64,000 bases of DNA from Mytilisepta virgata. Lineage: Eukaryota > Mollusca > Bivalvia > Mytilida > Mytilidae. The notes below the pieces were generated by a model, which was not told where the DNA came from, ran no database searches, and saw only the letters and a program-made list of their open reading frames with translations. Where the stretch lies: contig CM051521.1 in the NCBI GenBank assembly GCA_028015205.1, positions 67,440,314-67,504,313 of the forward strand, given 5' to 3'. The translations under genes and the position numbers were made by a program. Positions 18,957 through 30,923 of the stretch are shown here, piece after piece (the first letter of the stretch is position 1; each line of letters opens with the position of its first letter).

Positions 18957-20188
18957 AGAGGCCCCAGGGAGCCTGTACCGCTCAATTGATAGTGCATTAC
19001 CTATTACATATAACGACCAGTTCCAACAGGGTTATCTTGGTTGATATTTTGGGTCAACGGACATAATTCTGAAAGAGGACCATCTAAGGACCATTGTTGC
19101 AAAGTTTGGTTCCAACTTCTCGGTAGTTTCAGACAAGATTTTTGAATAAATTTTCCATAGGGTCAAATGTTTAACTATGTTCGGCTGTGGGACCATCTCG
19201 GTTGACAGTCCAGGTCATCCGACACAATTCTGAAAGATGACAATCTAAGGACAATTGCTGCCTAGTCTTGTTCTAATTGGCTCAATTGTTTCAGACAAGA
19301 ATATTATTTAATGAATTTTCCCATAGGGTCCAATGTTAAACTATATTCGGCTGTGACGGCCATTTTGGTTGATCGCCCGATTCATCGGACACAATTCTGA
19401 AAGAGGACCATCTAAGGACCATTGCTGCTAATTTTGGTCGCAATTGGCTAAGTAGTTTCAGACAAGACAATTTTTAAATGAATTTGCAATAGGATCCTAT
19501 GTTAACTAAGTTCGGTTTTGGTGGCCATCTTGGTTGATCGTCCGGTTCATTAGGCCCACTTCTGAAAGAGGACCATCTAAGGACCATTGCTGCTAAGTTT
19601 GGTTGCCATTGACTCAGTAGTTTCGGATACGAAGTTTTTAAATGAATTTCCAATGAAGTCCTAAGTTCGGCTGTGGCGGCCATATTGGTCGGAGGTCGGG
19701 GCCATCAGACACACTTTTGAAAGAGGACCACCTTATGACCATTCCGCCACAGTTTGGTTCTAACTGGGTAAGTAGTTTCAGACAAGAAGATTTTTATGTG
19801 AATTTCCGATAGGGTCCTATGTTAAACTAAGTTCCGCTGGTCAGATGTCGAAACCATCGGACACAATTTTGGATGGGGACTACCCAATGATCATTTCAGC
19901 AAAGGTTGGCTGAGATTGGTATTGTAGCTTCAGAGGAGAAGATTTTTAAAATTTTGCCCCCCCCCCCTTTTTTCTATGTTTAGCTTGGCCGCCATCTTGG
20001 TCGAATGTCGAGGACACCGGACATAATTTTGAAAGGGGACCACCCAAGGATCATTCCACCAAAGTGTGGTCCCAATTGGCCCAGTGGTTTCTGAGAAGAT
20101 TAAAATGTGAATTGTGGACGACGGACGACGGACGCCAAGTGATGACAATAGCTCACCTGATCCTTCTTCGGGTCAGGTGAGCTAAAAA
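18957..20188 (+). mobile_element. R1 element with about seven satellite units
   Basis: Head AGAGGCCCCAGGGAGCCTGT with a small hairpin, then CTCA. About seven units of 155-170 bases, each with GGCCATCTTGGTTGA, CTGAAAGAGGACCATCTAAGG and GTTTCAGACAAG. Then GACGGACGACGGACG and the tail hairpin ending CAGGTGAGCTAAAAA. Non-coding; short open frames inside are by-products of the repeat. It has the structure of pearl/CvA-like elements. Confidence 0.8.
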
Positions 20189-21242
20189 CAACTAAAGAAT
20201 GAATAATAATGATTTCTGTAATACCATGTATTTTATTGACAACACTTTAATCATCTCTGATTAAAAATATAGCCTAATGCTTCTGTTATATAAAACGATT
20301 GTTCCGTGGATTAACGACATTGGCAACTACGATAATCTTACAACTCTACTACAACAACGTTCGGGAATACAAATTACGACATACTGTATACTGTAATACG
20401 TTACCTGATATTTTTTCACGAGCCAGTCTGACCTGTGACGTCACAGTATTTCGTACTTTTCGAAATGTTCCCCAGTCAGCCTGACCACCCGGCAGTTGCA
20501 GGTCAACCACGGAGGTTCGCATCGACTCTTTTAAACAGAATTTAAAATAGCATGTGGACATTTTAACGGAAGGACAATCGGTGCCGAACATTTTAGCGGA
20601 CTGATAGCACAATTAAGCGAGAAAATGTCCGTTTAGAGGAAATTTTGTGAACATTTTAGCAGAAGATTTAAAGGACAATTAAGCAGAATGTTAAATAGTA
20701 TGTGGACATTTTAGCGGAAGGGCAATCGGCGCGGAACATTTTAGCAGATTGTTAGTTTTATTTTATTTTAGTTTAGTTTAAACATATCTTATTGTCAAAA
20801 AGAACAATTGGATTGGATTCTCCACACAATAATAGTATACATACGTCAAGATGACAGCAAAGATATATTGCATATAGATATGTAGATAAATATACTAGTA
20901 TATAGACATGGAAAATAAATACATATACATTTACTAGAGGGGTAGGGAAGGGGTCGAGTACCTTGGGTACCTTGGGTTAGTCAGATAAGAGAATACTTTT
21001 GTATGATGCATAAAATTATAAACATATATAAATGGATTGATATTTTGTTCGTCAGTAATACATGTAATATTGTCCGCTCCAAATAAAAGGTTTTCCGCCC
21101 AATGGAAAAAACGGATTAATAGGACAATTGACAAAACTGAAATTATTTTTTTCAGTACCAGAGATACTCCTGAAGGGTAAGCATTTTTCCTTGATGGTAT
21201 ACAAATTACTCCTGTAAGTTGTCGCAAACATCTTGTCGCAAC
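20189..21242. other. A+T-rich spacer with a local duplication
   Basis: No coding sequence recognised. A 48-base stretch (GTGGACATTTTA...) occurs at about 20553 and again at 20703. A perfect 14-base palindrome CTGTGACGTCACAG sits at 20433-20446. Confidence 0.5.
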
Positions 21243-21434
21243 TTCAGAAATTATTGCGTGCATTTATTATTGCGATTTTGTCATTATAGACCAAAATGCG
21301 ATTTTAATTTTTCCTATATTGAGAAAAATCACACTTCATTCATAGTAAAAATTCCAAAGTGCGAGTTTAAATTATTGCGATTACAACCCTGTCGCATTTT
21401 TCGCAATAATAAAAACATCGCAATAATTTCTGAA
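21243..21434. mobile_element. MITE-like inverted repeat element
   Basis: TTCAGAAATTATTGCG at 21243-21258 is the exact inverted copy of 21419-21434, and pairing continues imperfectly inward (TATTATTGCGA with TCGCAATAATA). The total is 192 bases, non-coding. I see no convincing target duplication. Confidence 0.6.
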
Positions 21435-21479
21435 TTTACACTATTGATACTGTTGTTAACACATGTGCACATCCACATA

Positions 21480-22070
21480 TGGATCCATATAGGATCTAGC
21501 AGTATACAAAGTTTCATGAGCTTTTGATCAAGTATGTTGGAGAAGTCGGGATGACAAAATGCATGGTGAATTGTCTCGCAATTTCTAAGTCCGACTGGGT
21601 AGAACTCAAGGAAAAATAAATGGACCAGGACATCTTTCGCATGCACACATCTTGCAGTATAAACGTTTCATGAGCTTCTGATGATGCATGTTGAAGTGAT
21701 GACAAAATACATGGTGAATTGTCTCACAATTTCCCAGTCCAACTGGGAATAACTCGAGGAAAAATTAATGTACCAGGACATCTTTCACATTAGGGTCTAG
21801 CCGTCTAAAAAGTTTCATGAGCTTCTGATGAAGCATGTTGGAGAAGTCGCGATGACAAAATGTACGGTAAATTGTCTCACAATTTCTAAGTCCAACTGGG
21901 CAGAACTTCATGAAAAATTGATGGACAACAAAATCCTTAATAATCAGACTTTATCTAAAGTTATACCAAGTTTGGTTGAAATAAGACAAAAGATGTGGAA
22001 GTTTGTTCGGACAGACAGACAGGCCGGGGTGATTCCTATATACCCCCCAAAACTGTTTGCGGGGGTATAA
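21480..22070 (+). mobile_element. R2 element with three satellite units
   Basis: Three units of about 150-165 bases starting with AAAGTTTCATGAGCTT (near 21508, 21663 and 21810), then GGACAGACAGACAGGC and a hairpin tail TATACCCCCC...GGGGGTATAA ending at 22070. Non-coding. Confidence 0.75.
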
Positions 22071-22499
22071 ATGCGTGTCATTTTATTACATCCTAAGGAC
22101 GGGGTCTTTTCCTTCCTATTGACAACTACGGCTTCGATAGCTGTATAGATAGTTCATTTGTAGTTAGATCCTTGAATGTTTTGATACAGAACACAAGTCG
22201 TAAATTATGTTCTTCAAAATTACTATTTTCATCACACAACCGTGGTTGTGTAGATATGTGTTTAAATCTTAGATATAGTTGTCACACATTTACATGTTCA
22301 TATTTGTGGTTTTGGCGACCCAATACCGATAAATCCTGTTGTTATAGTGTCCATTTTGAATCTATTAAGTAACATGACCATTAATCTAATTACAATTCTC
22401 TGCAACTTCGAATGTACATTTCTAACTAGCTTAATTAGGTAAGATAACACCAGTAGTTGTTTTTGCAATAATAAATCAAAGAGGATTAATGTTTTTATC
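22071..22499. other. Spacer, nothing recognised
   Basis: No repeat shared with the rest of the window and no recognisable protein. Confidence 0.4.
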
Positions 22500-22650
22500 G
22501 TTATTATGTCTTGTTCCAATTGGTCAAGTGGTTTCAGACAAGAAGATTTTTCAATGAAGTTTCCCATAGGGCACTATGTTAAACTAAGTTAGGCTGTGGC
22601 GGCCATCCTGGTTAACAGTCTGGGTCATCGGACATTCGGTCATACGGTCC
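22500..22650 (+). repeat. R1 core fragment
   Basis: One unit of the R1 satellite (CAAGTGGTTTCAGACAAGAA, then GGCGGCCATCCTGGTTAACA) with neither head nor tail. Confidence 0.7.
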
Positions 22651-24267
22651 AAAACTTTAATGTAATGCTTTAAAGAAGAATGCAAAAGAGGTGAAAATGG
22701 GGGTTTCTAAATTTGAACAGTGCGCAATCATTTTTTTTTTACATATATGATAAGGTAAAATGAAAAAATTATTGTTTTCTTTACTAAAATCTTTAAAAAA
22801 AAATTGTTATTCCATAAAATTTTAGAAACCAAAATACAGCCCCCCCCCAACCGGAAGTTGTAATATGTATGATGTAAACATCGAAACATGTGTTTGTGTG
22901 AATAAATAAACACAGTGATTTTGTGTTGCTATTAATAATATATTACAGGTCAGTTATTGTATGAAGAAAAATTCTCACTATTAGGAGGAAATACATGCTT
23001 TTTATTTACGTGTACATGGATCAATTTTGGCGAGAATACATACATGTCATGTAACAAGGACAATTGTAAACACATGAACAGGTGGATGCATTGTAAACCA
23101 CAGCTAATAATTGTAACATTAGATGAATATATTTAATGAAAATAGATGCAAAGAGACCTATATCATCCACAAATCCCTTTGAACAAGCTTTTTAAACCAA
23201 CATTTACCAATAACAGGTTTAATAAATTCTTGTGAATTAAAATTTGCAGTTTGTCAATTGTAAAGGGGAGTAACTCATTATGTCAGCATGTAACTTTCAT
23301 GTACATTTATACTTGCATTTCTGAATTTGTTTGGTTTTTAAACTTTTAATATCAGGCAGCAAAATGGACTGTTCTATTGTTCCTGTAAATTTATAAGCTT
23401 ATACACTTATATGCATACTGATAAATTATTTAAAAGTGCACATGTGATTGTGTAATGGAAAAAAAATCATTCTCCTTGGTTGCTATGCATTTTTTCCTCA
23501 ATGCAAATCCATGGTTACTTCTTGTAGATTAATATTTTTTTCTTTAATCATTTATCGTTGAAGTGTTAAGGATAGGACTAATTGTGTTTTACAATACTTG
23601 GTGACGTCATAAAGTCATGACATCGTAATTCATATAAGTCATAATTTGTTCGCCTTCAAGATGTTTACATTTCTCTGACATAGAAACTGTAAACTTTTAA
23701 ATAGATGTAAAATTGTTAATTCTGGGCAGATTTTGACAGTTGAGCCAATTTAAGATTAGTCTTTACATAATCTAGCTATTAGTTAAAAAATATTGAACTT
23801 TTTTGTGAGCATGTGAAAATTTCAAGCTGAAACTTTTAAAATGACGGATAATAATTTTCAAAATTTGCAATATTTCAGCCTAAAAAAATATAAAAAGTGA
23901 CCTTTATTTGTCTGTTATAAGAGTTTTTTAAAAGAATAAATATTTATGATTATTTTAGAAGGCATTAGTTAGTTGCAAAGAGTAAACTGAGGCTCTAAAT
24001 ATATCAATAATGAAGCTTGTTTTTTTCACTGATTTCTTGTTTTTATTCATGAAATAAACATATTTGCTTTATGCCCAAATTTATGCTGCATCTTTCTTAT
24101 TTTCTTTCAGATCTGAAAAATATTGCACAGTTATGTTCTGTAATCAGAAAAAGCTTCCGCACCAACCAAATACCATAATGTACAGAAAAGTTATATGTCA
24201 TATTTCAATATGGCTTAAGACCTGCAATGAACTTTGACCTGACGGATATGAAAGAAGTTCATAAACA
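22651..24267. other. A+T-rich spacer
   Basis: About 1.6 kb with no repeat family, RNA gene or coding region that I can support. It holds a C-run at 22842-22850 and a TGACGTCA at 23602-23609. Confidence 0.45.
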
Positions 24268-25460
24268 AGAGGCTCTCAAGAGCCTGAATCGCTCACCTGG
24301 CAAACAATGCACTATAAACTAAATTAATATATTAATGTTTGTTGTAAATTAAACTGAGTATTAAAGGTCATGTAAAATGCTGAAAATACCTTTAAAAGCC
24401 TTTCAAGAACCTCTGGAAAGAAATGGGCATGAGTTCTCCCTACGCTTGATTAAGATACAGTCATGGTCAATCTGATGATTCACAATACAAAATACAAGCT
24501 TTAATTCATCTTCAAATACAAGTATAAATCTTTTGGTCTATATGTTGTCTTCGTTTTTAAAATGTTTGAAAGAAGTTATGTAAAAATTGTGGGTTAAGGC
24601 TTTTTATTTTCTATTATGCTTCATCTTTGATCATATTGACTAAGCTGTTGGTTTTTATCCAATAAACCATGCTTAACTCATCTGTCATTTTGTAGCCAGT
24701 ACAGGTTGGACCTTTTGGACAGTGATTGGTTCTTTGTCTTTTTTAGATTTTCAGTTATTGATTACGATGATGACGGACACCAAGTGATGGCAATTAAAAG
24801 CTCACATATTATGAAGTTTAATCATTGTTATACAACACTCTCATCATCACCATTCACTAAGGATACCATGTTTACTTTAAAAACCAAATATTGTTGAAAT
24901 CCGAGCAAGTGTAAAAAATGGCGGGAAAATGGCAGCCATTTTAAAAATGGCCGTCCAAAACAAACTTTCATCATCACCATTCAACTCGGGAAACCATGTT
25001 TACCTTGAAAGTAGCTTTCATCTTCATTTTCTTTCTATAATTCAGGAAAAAATAGCAAAAAACAGCATTTTGACCCCTCTCTTCTATTTTTAGTAAGGAC
25101 TAACATGTTTTTCGACCAATCAAAAATCCAAGCATTAACTTTTTGCAGGATACCCTAAGGAACAATCTTACCAAGTTTCATTTGATTTTGAATTGTAGTT
25201 TCAGAGAAGAAGATTTTTGAAATAACAACATAAAAAAGCCAAAAATGTCAAAAAAGGGCAATAACTCTAACATCAGTTGACAGATTTTCACGAAAATCAG
25301 CACACAGGTAGCTCTCATCATGCTGCACACTTTCAACCTGCCAGAATTTGCCGTAACCTAACGATTTTTGAGAAATTTGCGAAAAACTGTTGTTTGACCC
25401 CTATGTTCTATTTTTAGTAACAGTGGCCATGTTTGATTTTCAGTTTCTTGCTTGTGTAAT
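24268..25460 (+). mobile_element. R1 element, decayed
   Basis: Head AGAGGCTCTCAAGAGCCTGA then GCTCACCTGG at about 24268-24300. A decayed tail (GACGGACACCAAGTGATGGC, AGCTCACAT) appears near 24772-24812 without its closing hairpin. Further R1-type satellite, with GTTCTATTTTTAGTAA and GGCCATGTTTG phrases, runs to about 25460. Confidence 0.6.
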
Positions 25461-25639
25461 GATAATGTGGGCCACATTTTTGAAATTTTTTTTAGTTCTT
25501 TCAATTGTTTTGATCAAATAATTATGAAAACAGCAGTTCAGCTTTAATAAAATTCATATAATTCTAAAAAGAATTGCAACTTAATAAACTTTTCCTGATT
25601 AAAAACATTTGAAATTGATTTGGAATTTTATTTTTTGAA

Positions 25640-26133
25640 TTCGTCTTATTATTGTGTGTTAAATTTGGAACACTTGCAACAGACACCAAACTAGAACTGT
25701 CCTGAAAGGGACTAATACCACCCGCAGCAACATGTCTATTTTGAAGCCTACACAGTTCAAATCATCATATTTTTCAAAGTACTCGCCCAAACAGAAAATC
25801 ATGAAAATATGCATATCTTCATAATGTGATCTAACACTCCATAAAGTTTCATGAGAATCATGTAAGTAATGTAGGAGGAGTTGCAGACAACACATGGAAC
25901 GAAGTTTTGTTTTAAATAATGTCTTAAGTCCAAACAGCCATATCTTTTACATTTTTGTCGAAACAAAAATTCCTGACAATATGAAAATCTCCATAGAGTG
26001 ATCTAACACTACAAAAAGTTTCATGAGAATCCTGCAAGAAATGTAACAGAAATTGCGGACAACGTTATTTCAGACAAACAGACAGACAGACAGACTAAGC
26101 TTATATCCCCCCAAACTTCATTTGCAGGGGTGT
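25640..26133 (+). mobile_element. R2 element with two units, tail cut by Gypsy-B
   Basis: Two units of about 170 bases (AAAGTTTCATGAGAATC near 25845 and 26019), then AGACAGACAGACAGACTA and the start of the hairpin tail CCCCCCAAACTTCATTTGCA. The tail is interrupted at 26133 by Gypsy-B. Its expected GTATAA ending reappears right after the element at 34832. Confidence 0.75.
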
Positions 26134-27792
26134 TGTTGCGGTGCAGGTCCTGACAGTGAAATTTTATAGTGAGAACTGTTACAATGAAGGACAGTACTAT
26201 GATGTTACTAAAAATTTTAATAAATGTTATAAAAATTGTGCTATATAGTGTTATCTTCACCTATAAAAACAACTTTAAAGCTGGAAGCACCAAATATCTA
26301 TACCAGTGTGACACTAACTGTATAATTTAGCCAGTCAAAGTTTCACCAGTATAAAAAGGATGGGAACAAGATTTACCCACTTAACCTAACTAACCGAGCT
26401 GATACCTAAACAGCACTGTACCTATCCAGGGTCCGTCAAGTGTCTGGCTTATGGTGACTATACAGGACAAAGATGTATGATGAATTAACACATTTATTTA
26501 TGAACAAAATTAAATATTAACTATTAAATAATGAAAGTTCTAGTATGGTAGCATTCCTGAAGTTTTGTAGGTCCTGTGACACAGAGCTTTCATGATGCAA
26601 ACAACATTTTGTTTCTAGCACCATTAACGTCTAAACACTGCACATGTATTAATTATACATTTACAAACTCCAAATGCGAGTTTCACTACCTGAACCAAAT
26701 TTAGTACAAATCTTAACAAATTGTCACTGGTAAGAACAATTGATCTAATATTGACATAGCACTGGATGTATTCAGAACCGAGAGAACAGCACCCCTGCTA
26801 AATGATCAGCAGCTAACAAATTATTGAAAACTGGCTTATGACCCAGGGCGTCCACCTTCAATCTTGGTTTGGTTCAACAATCCAATAACATATTGTCAAA
26901 TTATGTTAACAATCAACAATTAAGCTTTAACTGCACATAAGTTAATTGAATTTAAATCAATTCACAAATTTAAATATAAAAAATATAATTATATTTATTA
27001 TTTGACTACTTCTTTAACTTTTAGCTAATAAACAACTGTACCTTATCATACATTGTCTCCTTCTTTTTTTTAATTTATTTTATTTCCCAATCTACGCCTC
27101 AAAGCCAATTTTGTTTTATTTTATTTGTTGCTTTTACGTTTTTACGAACGGCCTTGCCGTGAGTGCTTCGCCTATAGCCTGCGGACTCCCCCACTAAACA
27201 AATCGGAAAGTTTTTATATTTACCGCGTCCATTTGTAACACATCGGGGCTTATCGAAACCATCATTTAGCTTCTGTAGAAACACCAATCAGCATCGCCTT
27301 GCCGCAAGATGTCAGCGAATACATTTTACCCCCTATCGCTTGTATGCTGTCGTGCATATGAATGCATGCACTTTACCAATGGAAACAATAGTTATTTTGT
27401 AGGTAAGCAACCAAGCAAACTATGTGTGAACTTAAATTTTATTACCCAACTATTTCCGTGTGTAAAATTTGATGTGTGTTGGCAGTGACGTCAATTTGCT
27501 ATTCCGAAAATAGCGACCTTCACATCATTGGAATGTAACCGGAAATTGGATAAAATGTAAACAAATAACATTTACCAGCTGTCTATGTCTGCCTTCCAGC
27601 ATGAATACTGAAATAAAATGGAACCTCTAGGGCATTTCCCTTTATTACCTGCTTTTGTAAAGTGAACCTGGAGTTCGTAGAGAACACGAACATGAATAAC
27701 ACTAATATTTAGACATATTCTGGATTCTTCAACCTTGTCACGAGCGAGTTTATTTTCAAGTTCAATGGTATGGGGTTTTGCAGATCGTAACA
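26134..27792 (-). repeat. 3' LTR of Gypsy-B
   Basis: On the plus strand it runs TGTTGCGGTG...CGTAACA, 1,659 bases, TG...CA ended on both strands. It contains a TGACGTCA at 27486-27493 and a 38-base stretch at 27699-27736 resembling the internal BTB sequence. Confidence 0.93.
27486..27493. promoter_or_regulatory. CRE-like TGACGTCA in LTR U3
   Basis: A full palindromic cyclic-AMP response element about 300 bases into U3 in the element's orientation, conserved in the other LTR at 34525-34532. Use as an enhancer is an inference from the motif and its place. Confidence 0.35.
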
Positions 27793-27804
27793 TTGCCCCC
27801 CTCC
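27793..27804 (-). other. Polypurine tract of Gypsy-B
   Basis: On the minus strand GGAGGGGGGCAA lies directly before the 3' LTR, where plus-strand DNA synthesis is primed in LTR retroelements. Confidence 0.75.
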
Positions 27805-28133
27805 AGGATTGGACATTGGTCTCCAATAGACAGAAGAGTTTGAAAAGCTGAAATGTTTAGGTATGTTTTCTCATTGAGCTAGTGTTCAACTTTTATCCAA
27901 TACCAGATTATAATCTACAACCTTATATGTTTCAGAGTAGTTTCTTTTAAATTTTATGTTAACTTGTCAACTCACAAATCATGTCAAATGCCACATAAAG
28001 CCAGACTAGAGTGCACTACAGATGACGAGCCTTTTATGCGAGGATATATTCCTCGTATATTACTGTTCATAAACATATAAATTAATTCAGTTTTGTTATC
28101 TTTAATGTACAGGTACATGTATCATAATCATAT

Positions 28134-28652
28134 TCATAATTGGCTCATAAGCTCATCAACTATTTTACAGAGCTGATTGATTTTGAAGAATTTTGCCTCC
28201 AATTTAATCTCTTCAAGGTAACGTCTGTCCCTAGGTAAAATAGCAATAGTAAATGTAGTAGGATTCCTCAGAAAGTTTAAAATTAATTTGAAATGCGATG
28301 GATCACGATCAAAAAATAAACAGTTATTTTTTGGTTTATAATCAGAGTTTTGTCCAAATATATCACTGAACAAAGTATTAGAGACAGATGTAAGTGTAAC
28401 AATACTGGACTCGTATTTTGTACCACCAATATTCAAACCTATTCTGGACTCTTCAATCTTTTTTAGATAAGAGGTATCTTCTTCCGCAATTACCACTTCC
28501 TCCTGTATCACTACCTCTACATGCTGAGATGGAGATGGAGAAGGTGACCTGGACACAGATGAAGAGGATGATGAAGATGACAAAGATGACGAACTGGAAG
28601 AGGAGGATCTACGCAACCTAGCAGATTTGGAGCCACAGCTAGGGACCACCAA
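28134..28652 (-). CDS. BTB/T1 (KCTD-type) domain protein in Gypsy-B
   Basis: About 172 codons. Residues 16-42 are a Ser/Arg/Pro run, 43-60 acidic, and 70-168 a potassium-channel tetramerisation (BTB_2/T1) domain: IGLNIGGTKYESS, then FFDRDPSHFKLILNFLRN and LEAKFFKINQL. KCTD proteins use this domain to form oligomers and to bind cullin-3 ligases. The domain looks whole and has no stop. There is no ATG: the frame overlaps the end of the zinc-finger ORF upstream and a one-base shift would join them. It lies between integrase and the 3' LTR on the strand of pol, inside the LTRs, so it travels with the element. I infer capture of a host gene. Confidence 0.85.
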   Translation of the reverse strand: MVVPSCGSKSARLRRSSSSSSSSLSSSSSSSSVSRSPSPSPSQHVEVVIQEEVVIAEEDTSYLKKIEESRIGLNIGGTKYESSIVTLTSVSNTLFSDIFGQNSDYKPKNNCLFFDRDPSHFKLILNFLRNPTTFTIAILPRDRRYLEEIKLEAKFFKINQLCKIVDELMSQL

Positions 28653-28662
28653 ACGAGTGTCC

Positions 28663-29235
28663 TTAACTGGAGTCCCTGAAGGACTCAGACTTACTCTTAG
28701 GAGACTCCCTAGCTGGTTCCCTGATCTCTACTTCTACAACTGGAGACCTTGGACTTGGTGAAACAGAAGGATGAGGAGGAGCACTGGTACTTGCTACAGG
28801 AGAGGACTTTGATCGATTTTCTTCCCTCCTTCTCTTGGGCGATCTACTATGGGTGTGGCCATACCTTGGTCTCCCCCTCTTAGTAGGGGAACGACCTCTC
28901 TCCCTCGTATCCCTACCAGACTTGTAAAGAATCTCCACATTATTCCTTACCACCGTATCCTTGTACTTAACATACTCATCCTGGATCTTACGACCCATTT
29001 CTTCCGTGTTCCGATGTATCAAAATCTGGTTGCCTTCCCCTGCACGGCAAGCACCATGTTTAGGTGTTTTTTTATCAAATATTTTTTTACAGATTGTGCA
29101 CTTGAAACTGAATGGGCTATGTTGCTCTACTATGTGCCGCTCAAGAGGATAACGAGAAGCAAATTCCCTGTCCCCACATATGCTGCAGAGGAAAACTGTT
29201 TTTTTCTGAAACAAGCAACAATACATATTTGTCAT
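28663..29235 (-). CDS. C2H2 zinc finger, SR-rich protein in Gypsy-B
   Basis: 190 codons from ATG 29235. A C2H2 finger (CSICGDREF...H-x4-H), then a C2HC finger (CTICKKIF...H-x2-C), a helical stretch (GRKIQDEYVKYKDTVVRNN), then a basic Arg/Ser/Pro tail (RSPTKRGRPRYG, HSRSPKRRREEN) like nuclear RS domains. It ends 10 bases before the BTB frame begins and probably formed one protein with it: finger, RS linker, BTB. Nucleic-acid binding and nuclear location are inferred from the motifs. Confidence 0.7.
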   Translation of the reverse strand: MTNMYCCLFQKKTVFLCSICGDREFASRYPLERHIVEQHSPFSFKCTICKKIFDKKTPKHGACRAGEGNQILIHRNTEEMGRKIQDEYVKYKDTVVRNNVEILYKSGRDTRERGRSPTKRGRPRYGHTHSRSPKRRREENRSKSSPVASTSAPPHPSVSPSPRSPVVEVEIREPARESPKSKSESFRDSS

Positions 29236-29678
29236 TGCTGTTGGATTTCCAACATTTTGATCTCGAGCACTGCTGATGAGTTGTCAGACAAAGAAATAGC
29301 CATACCGTGCATCAAATTTATTCGGTATGTTGTGATAAATTTTATTACTATTGAATTAGGAACAATAGAAATGTATTTGGTATCTCATAATTTTGTATTA
29401 AGATTTTGACAATCAGTGCTGTCCCCCCCCCCCCCCCCCCCCAAATATAAATCTTGCAAACACATTCACCATCTGCAAATTTATTAACAATATCATACAA
29501 TCTTCATCTCACAATACACAATTAAAATTATTTCACATGAATCATCTTATGCAAAATTTTTCAATGAACAAAACAAAATCGCAACAACAAAAGTTAATCA
29601 GTTAATCTATAGTTCAACTGCTTTATTATCAACCATGTCATTCATTTGGTAACATAACTAATTTATTCAGTCTGATAC
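29236..29678. other. Gypsy-B spacer with C-run
   Basis: Non-coding stretch between integrase and the zinc-finger ORF. It holds an uninterrupted run of about 19 C at 29423-29441, which may be mis-sized in assembly. Confidence 0.5.
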
Positions 29679-30369
29679 TCAGTCAAGTACTATTTTTTCC
29701 TCAAGTATGGGAGATGAAAAATTTATGGAGTCATCAGTTTCATTGGGTCTAAACCATATAGGCTTTTGATCTCCATTATACCGTTTCAACCTATTATGGT
29801 GCATGACTTTAGGTTTACTCTTTGCATTTAACTGAATTTTATACAGAACATCATTTAGTTTCTTTATTACAATAAATGGACCCTTCCAAGGCCTTTGTAA
29901 TTTTGGGCAAACTCCAACTTTGCGTTTTGGATCATACAACCATACTGCATCACCAACTTTGAAACTATTATGGCTCAAATTTTTGTCATAACACCTTTTC
30001 ATTTTATTACTAGAGAAATTCAAGTTTTCTCTTGCAGAACGAATAATTTCAACTTTACTTTCCAAATCCTGTGCATAAGCACTAATTTTTATTCTTATCT
30101 ATTTCAGGTTGACCTAAGATGACATCAAGTGGCATATTAATTTCCCTGCCAAATACCATTTTACAAGGGGAGTAACCGGTGGATTCATGTACTGAAGACC
30201 TGTATGCCATCATCAATAATGGTAAGTATTCATCCCAGTCTTTTTGATGTTTATCGACAAATGCTGACAACATATTTTCTATAGTACGATTCCCCCTTTC
30301 TACCATCCCATCAGATTGAGGTCTCATTGGGGTTGTTCTAGTTTTTTCTATCCCCAAAATTTTACACAT
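29679..30369 (-). pseudogene. Integrase remnant of Gypsy-B
   Basis: Only the end of the catalytic core and the C-terminal domain remain. QSDGMVERGNRT holds the catalytic Glu. YKI and PWKGPFIV are part of the GPY/F-like domain. A short frame change occurs at 30065-30082. The HHCC domain and the two catalytic Asp segments are absent: the sequence joins directly to the linker after RNase H near 30370, an internal deletion. Confidence 0.85.
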
Positions 30370-30923
30370 TTCCTGAAATACATCCGATTCAAAGTTTCAA
30401 TGGAAGATCCACCAAGAGCAATGCCTAATGAAGAAGAGGTAGATTTTTCCTCTAAATTAAGAGTTACATTTACCGTGGACTTTTCATCTTTATTACAAAG
30501 AGTAACATCCACATCATTAGGGTTCTCTATTCTAATATTAACCTCAGACTCATCCTTCACTTTACACATACCAGGTAATTCTAAGGGCATTTCAGAAGCA
30601 AGATGGTGCTTACACACTGTACATTCTGGTGTTTTATTATTACTCTTACTTTTCTCGTAACTATTTTCTGCTCTTAAACAATATGTACAGTTTGCGTTCA
30701 GACAAGGACGTCTACTTAAACCATCCGCATTGGAATGCACTCTGCCAGGTCTATGTTGTATAACAAAATCATAAGTCCCTAATATTTCCAGCCACCTAGC
30801 AATTTGTCCCTCTGGATTCTTGAATTTCATGAGCCATGTTAAAGCACCATGGTCACTTCGGACCAAAAAATGTCTGCCATAGACATAATGATGAAAATTT
30901 TTAATACTACTGACTACAGCCAA
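30348..30923 (-). pseudogene. RNase H and linker of Gypsy-B
   Basis: VRSDHGALTWLMKF and HSNADGLSRRP are RNase H hallmarks. A CX2C linker (CTYC, CTVC) follows, then a Ser/Thr/Glu-rich tail that runs to the integrase deletion point. The first RNase H motif DADASNDGMGAVLS lies in the piece upstream (31014-31274), separated by stops near 30924-31013. Confidence 0.85.

Noticed and set aside
27572..27826. Separate gene spanning the 3' LTR edge of Gypsy-B
   Set aside because: The frame starts in the internal region, crosses the purine tract into U3, and the LTR part recurs in the other LTR joined to unrelated flank. Only the short BTB-like echo within it is of interest.
29420..29445. Long C-run as a functional quadruplex or regulatory element
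   Set aside because: Similar C-runs occur at 10051, 50083, 50256 and 56010. Homopolymers of this length are often mis-sized and no linked feature supports a role.
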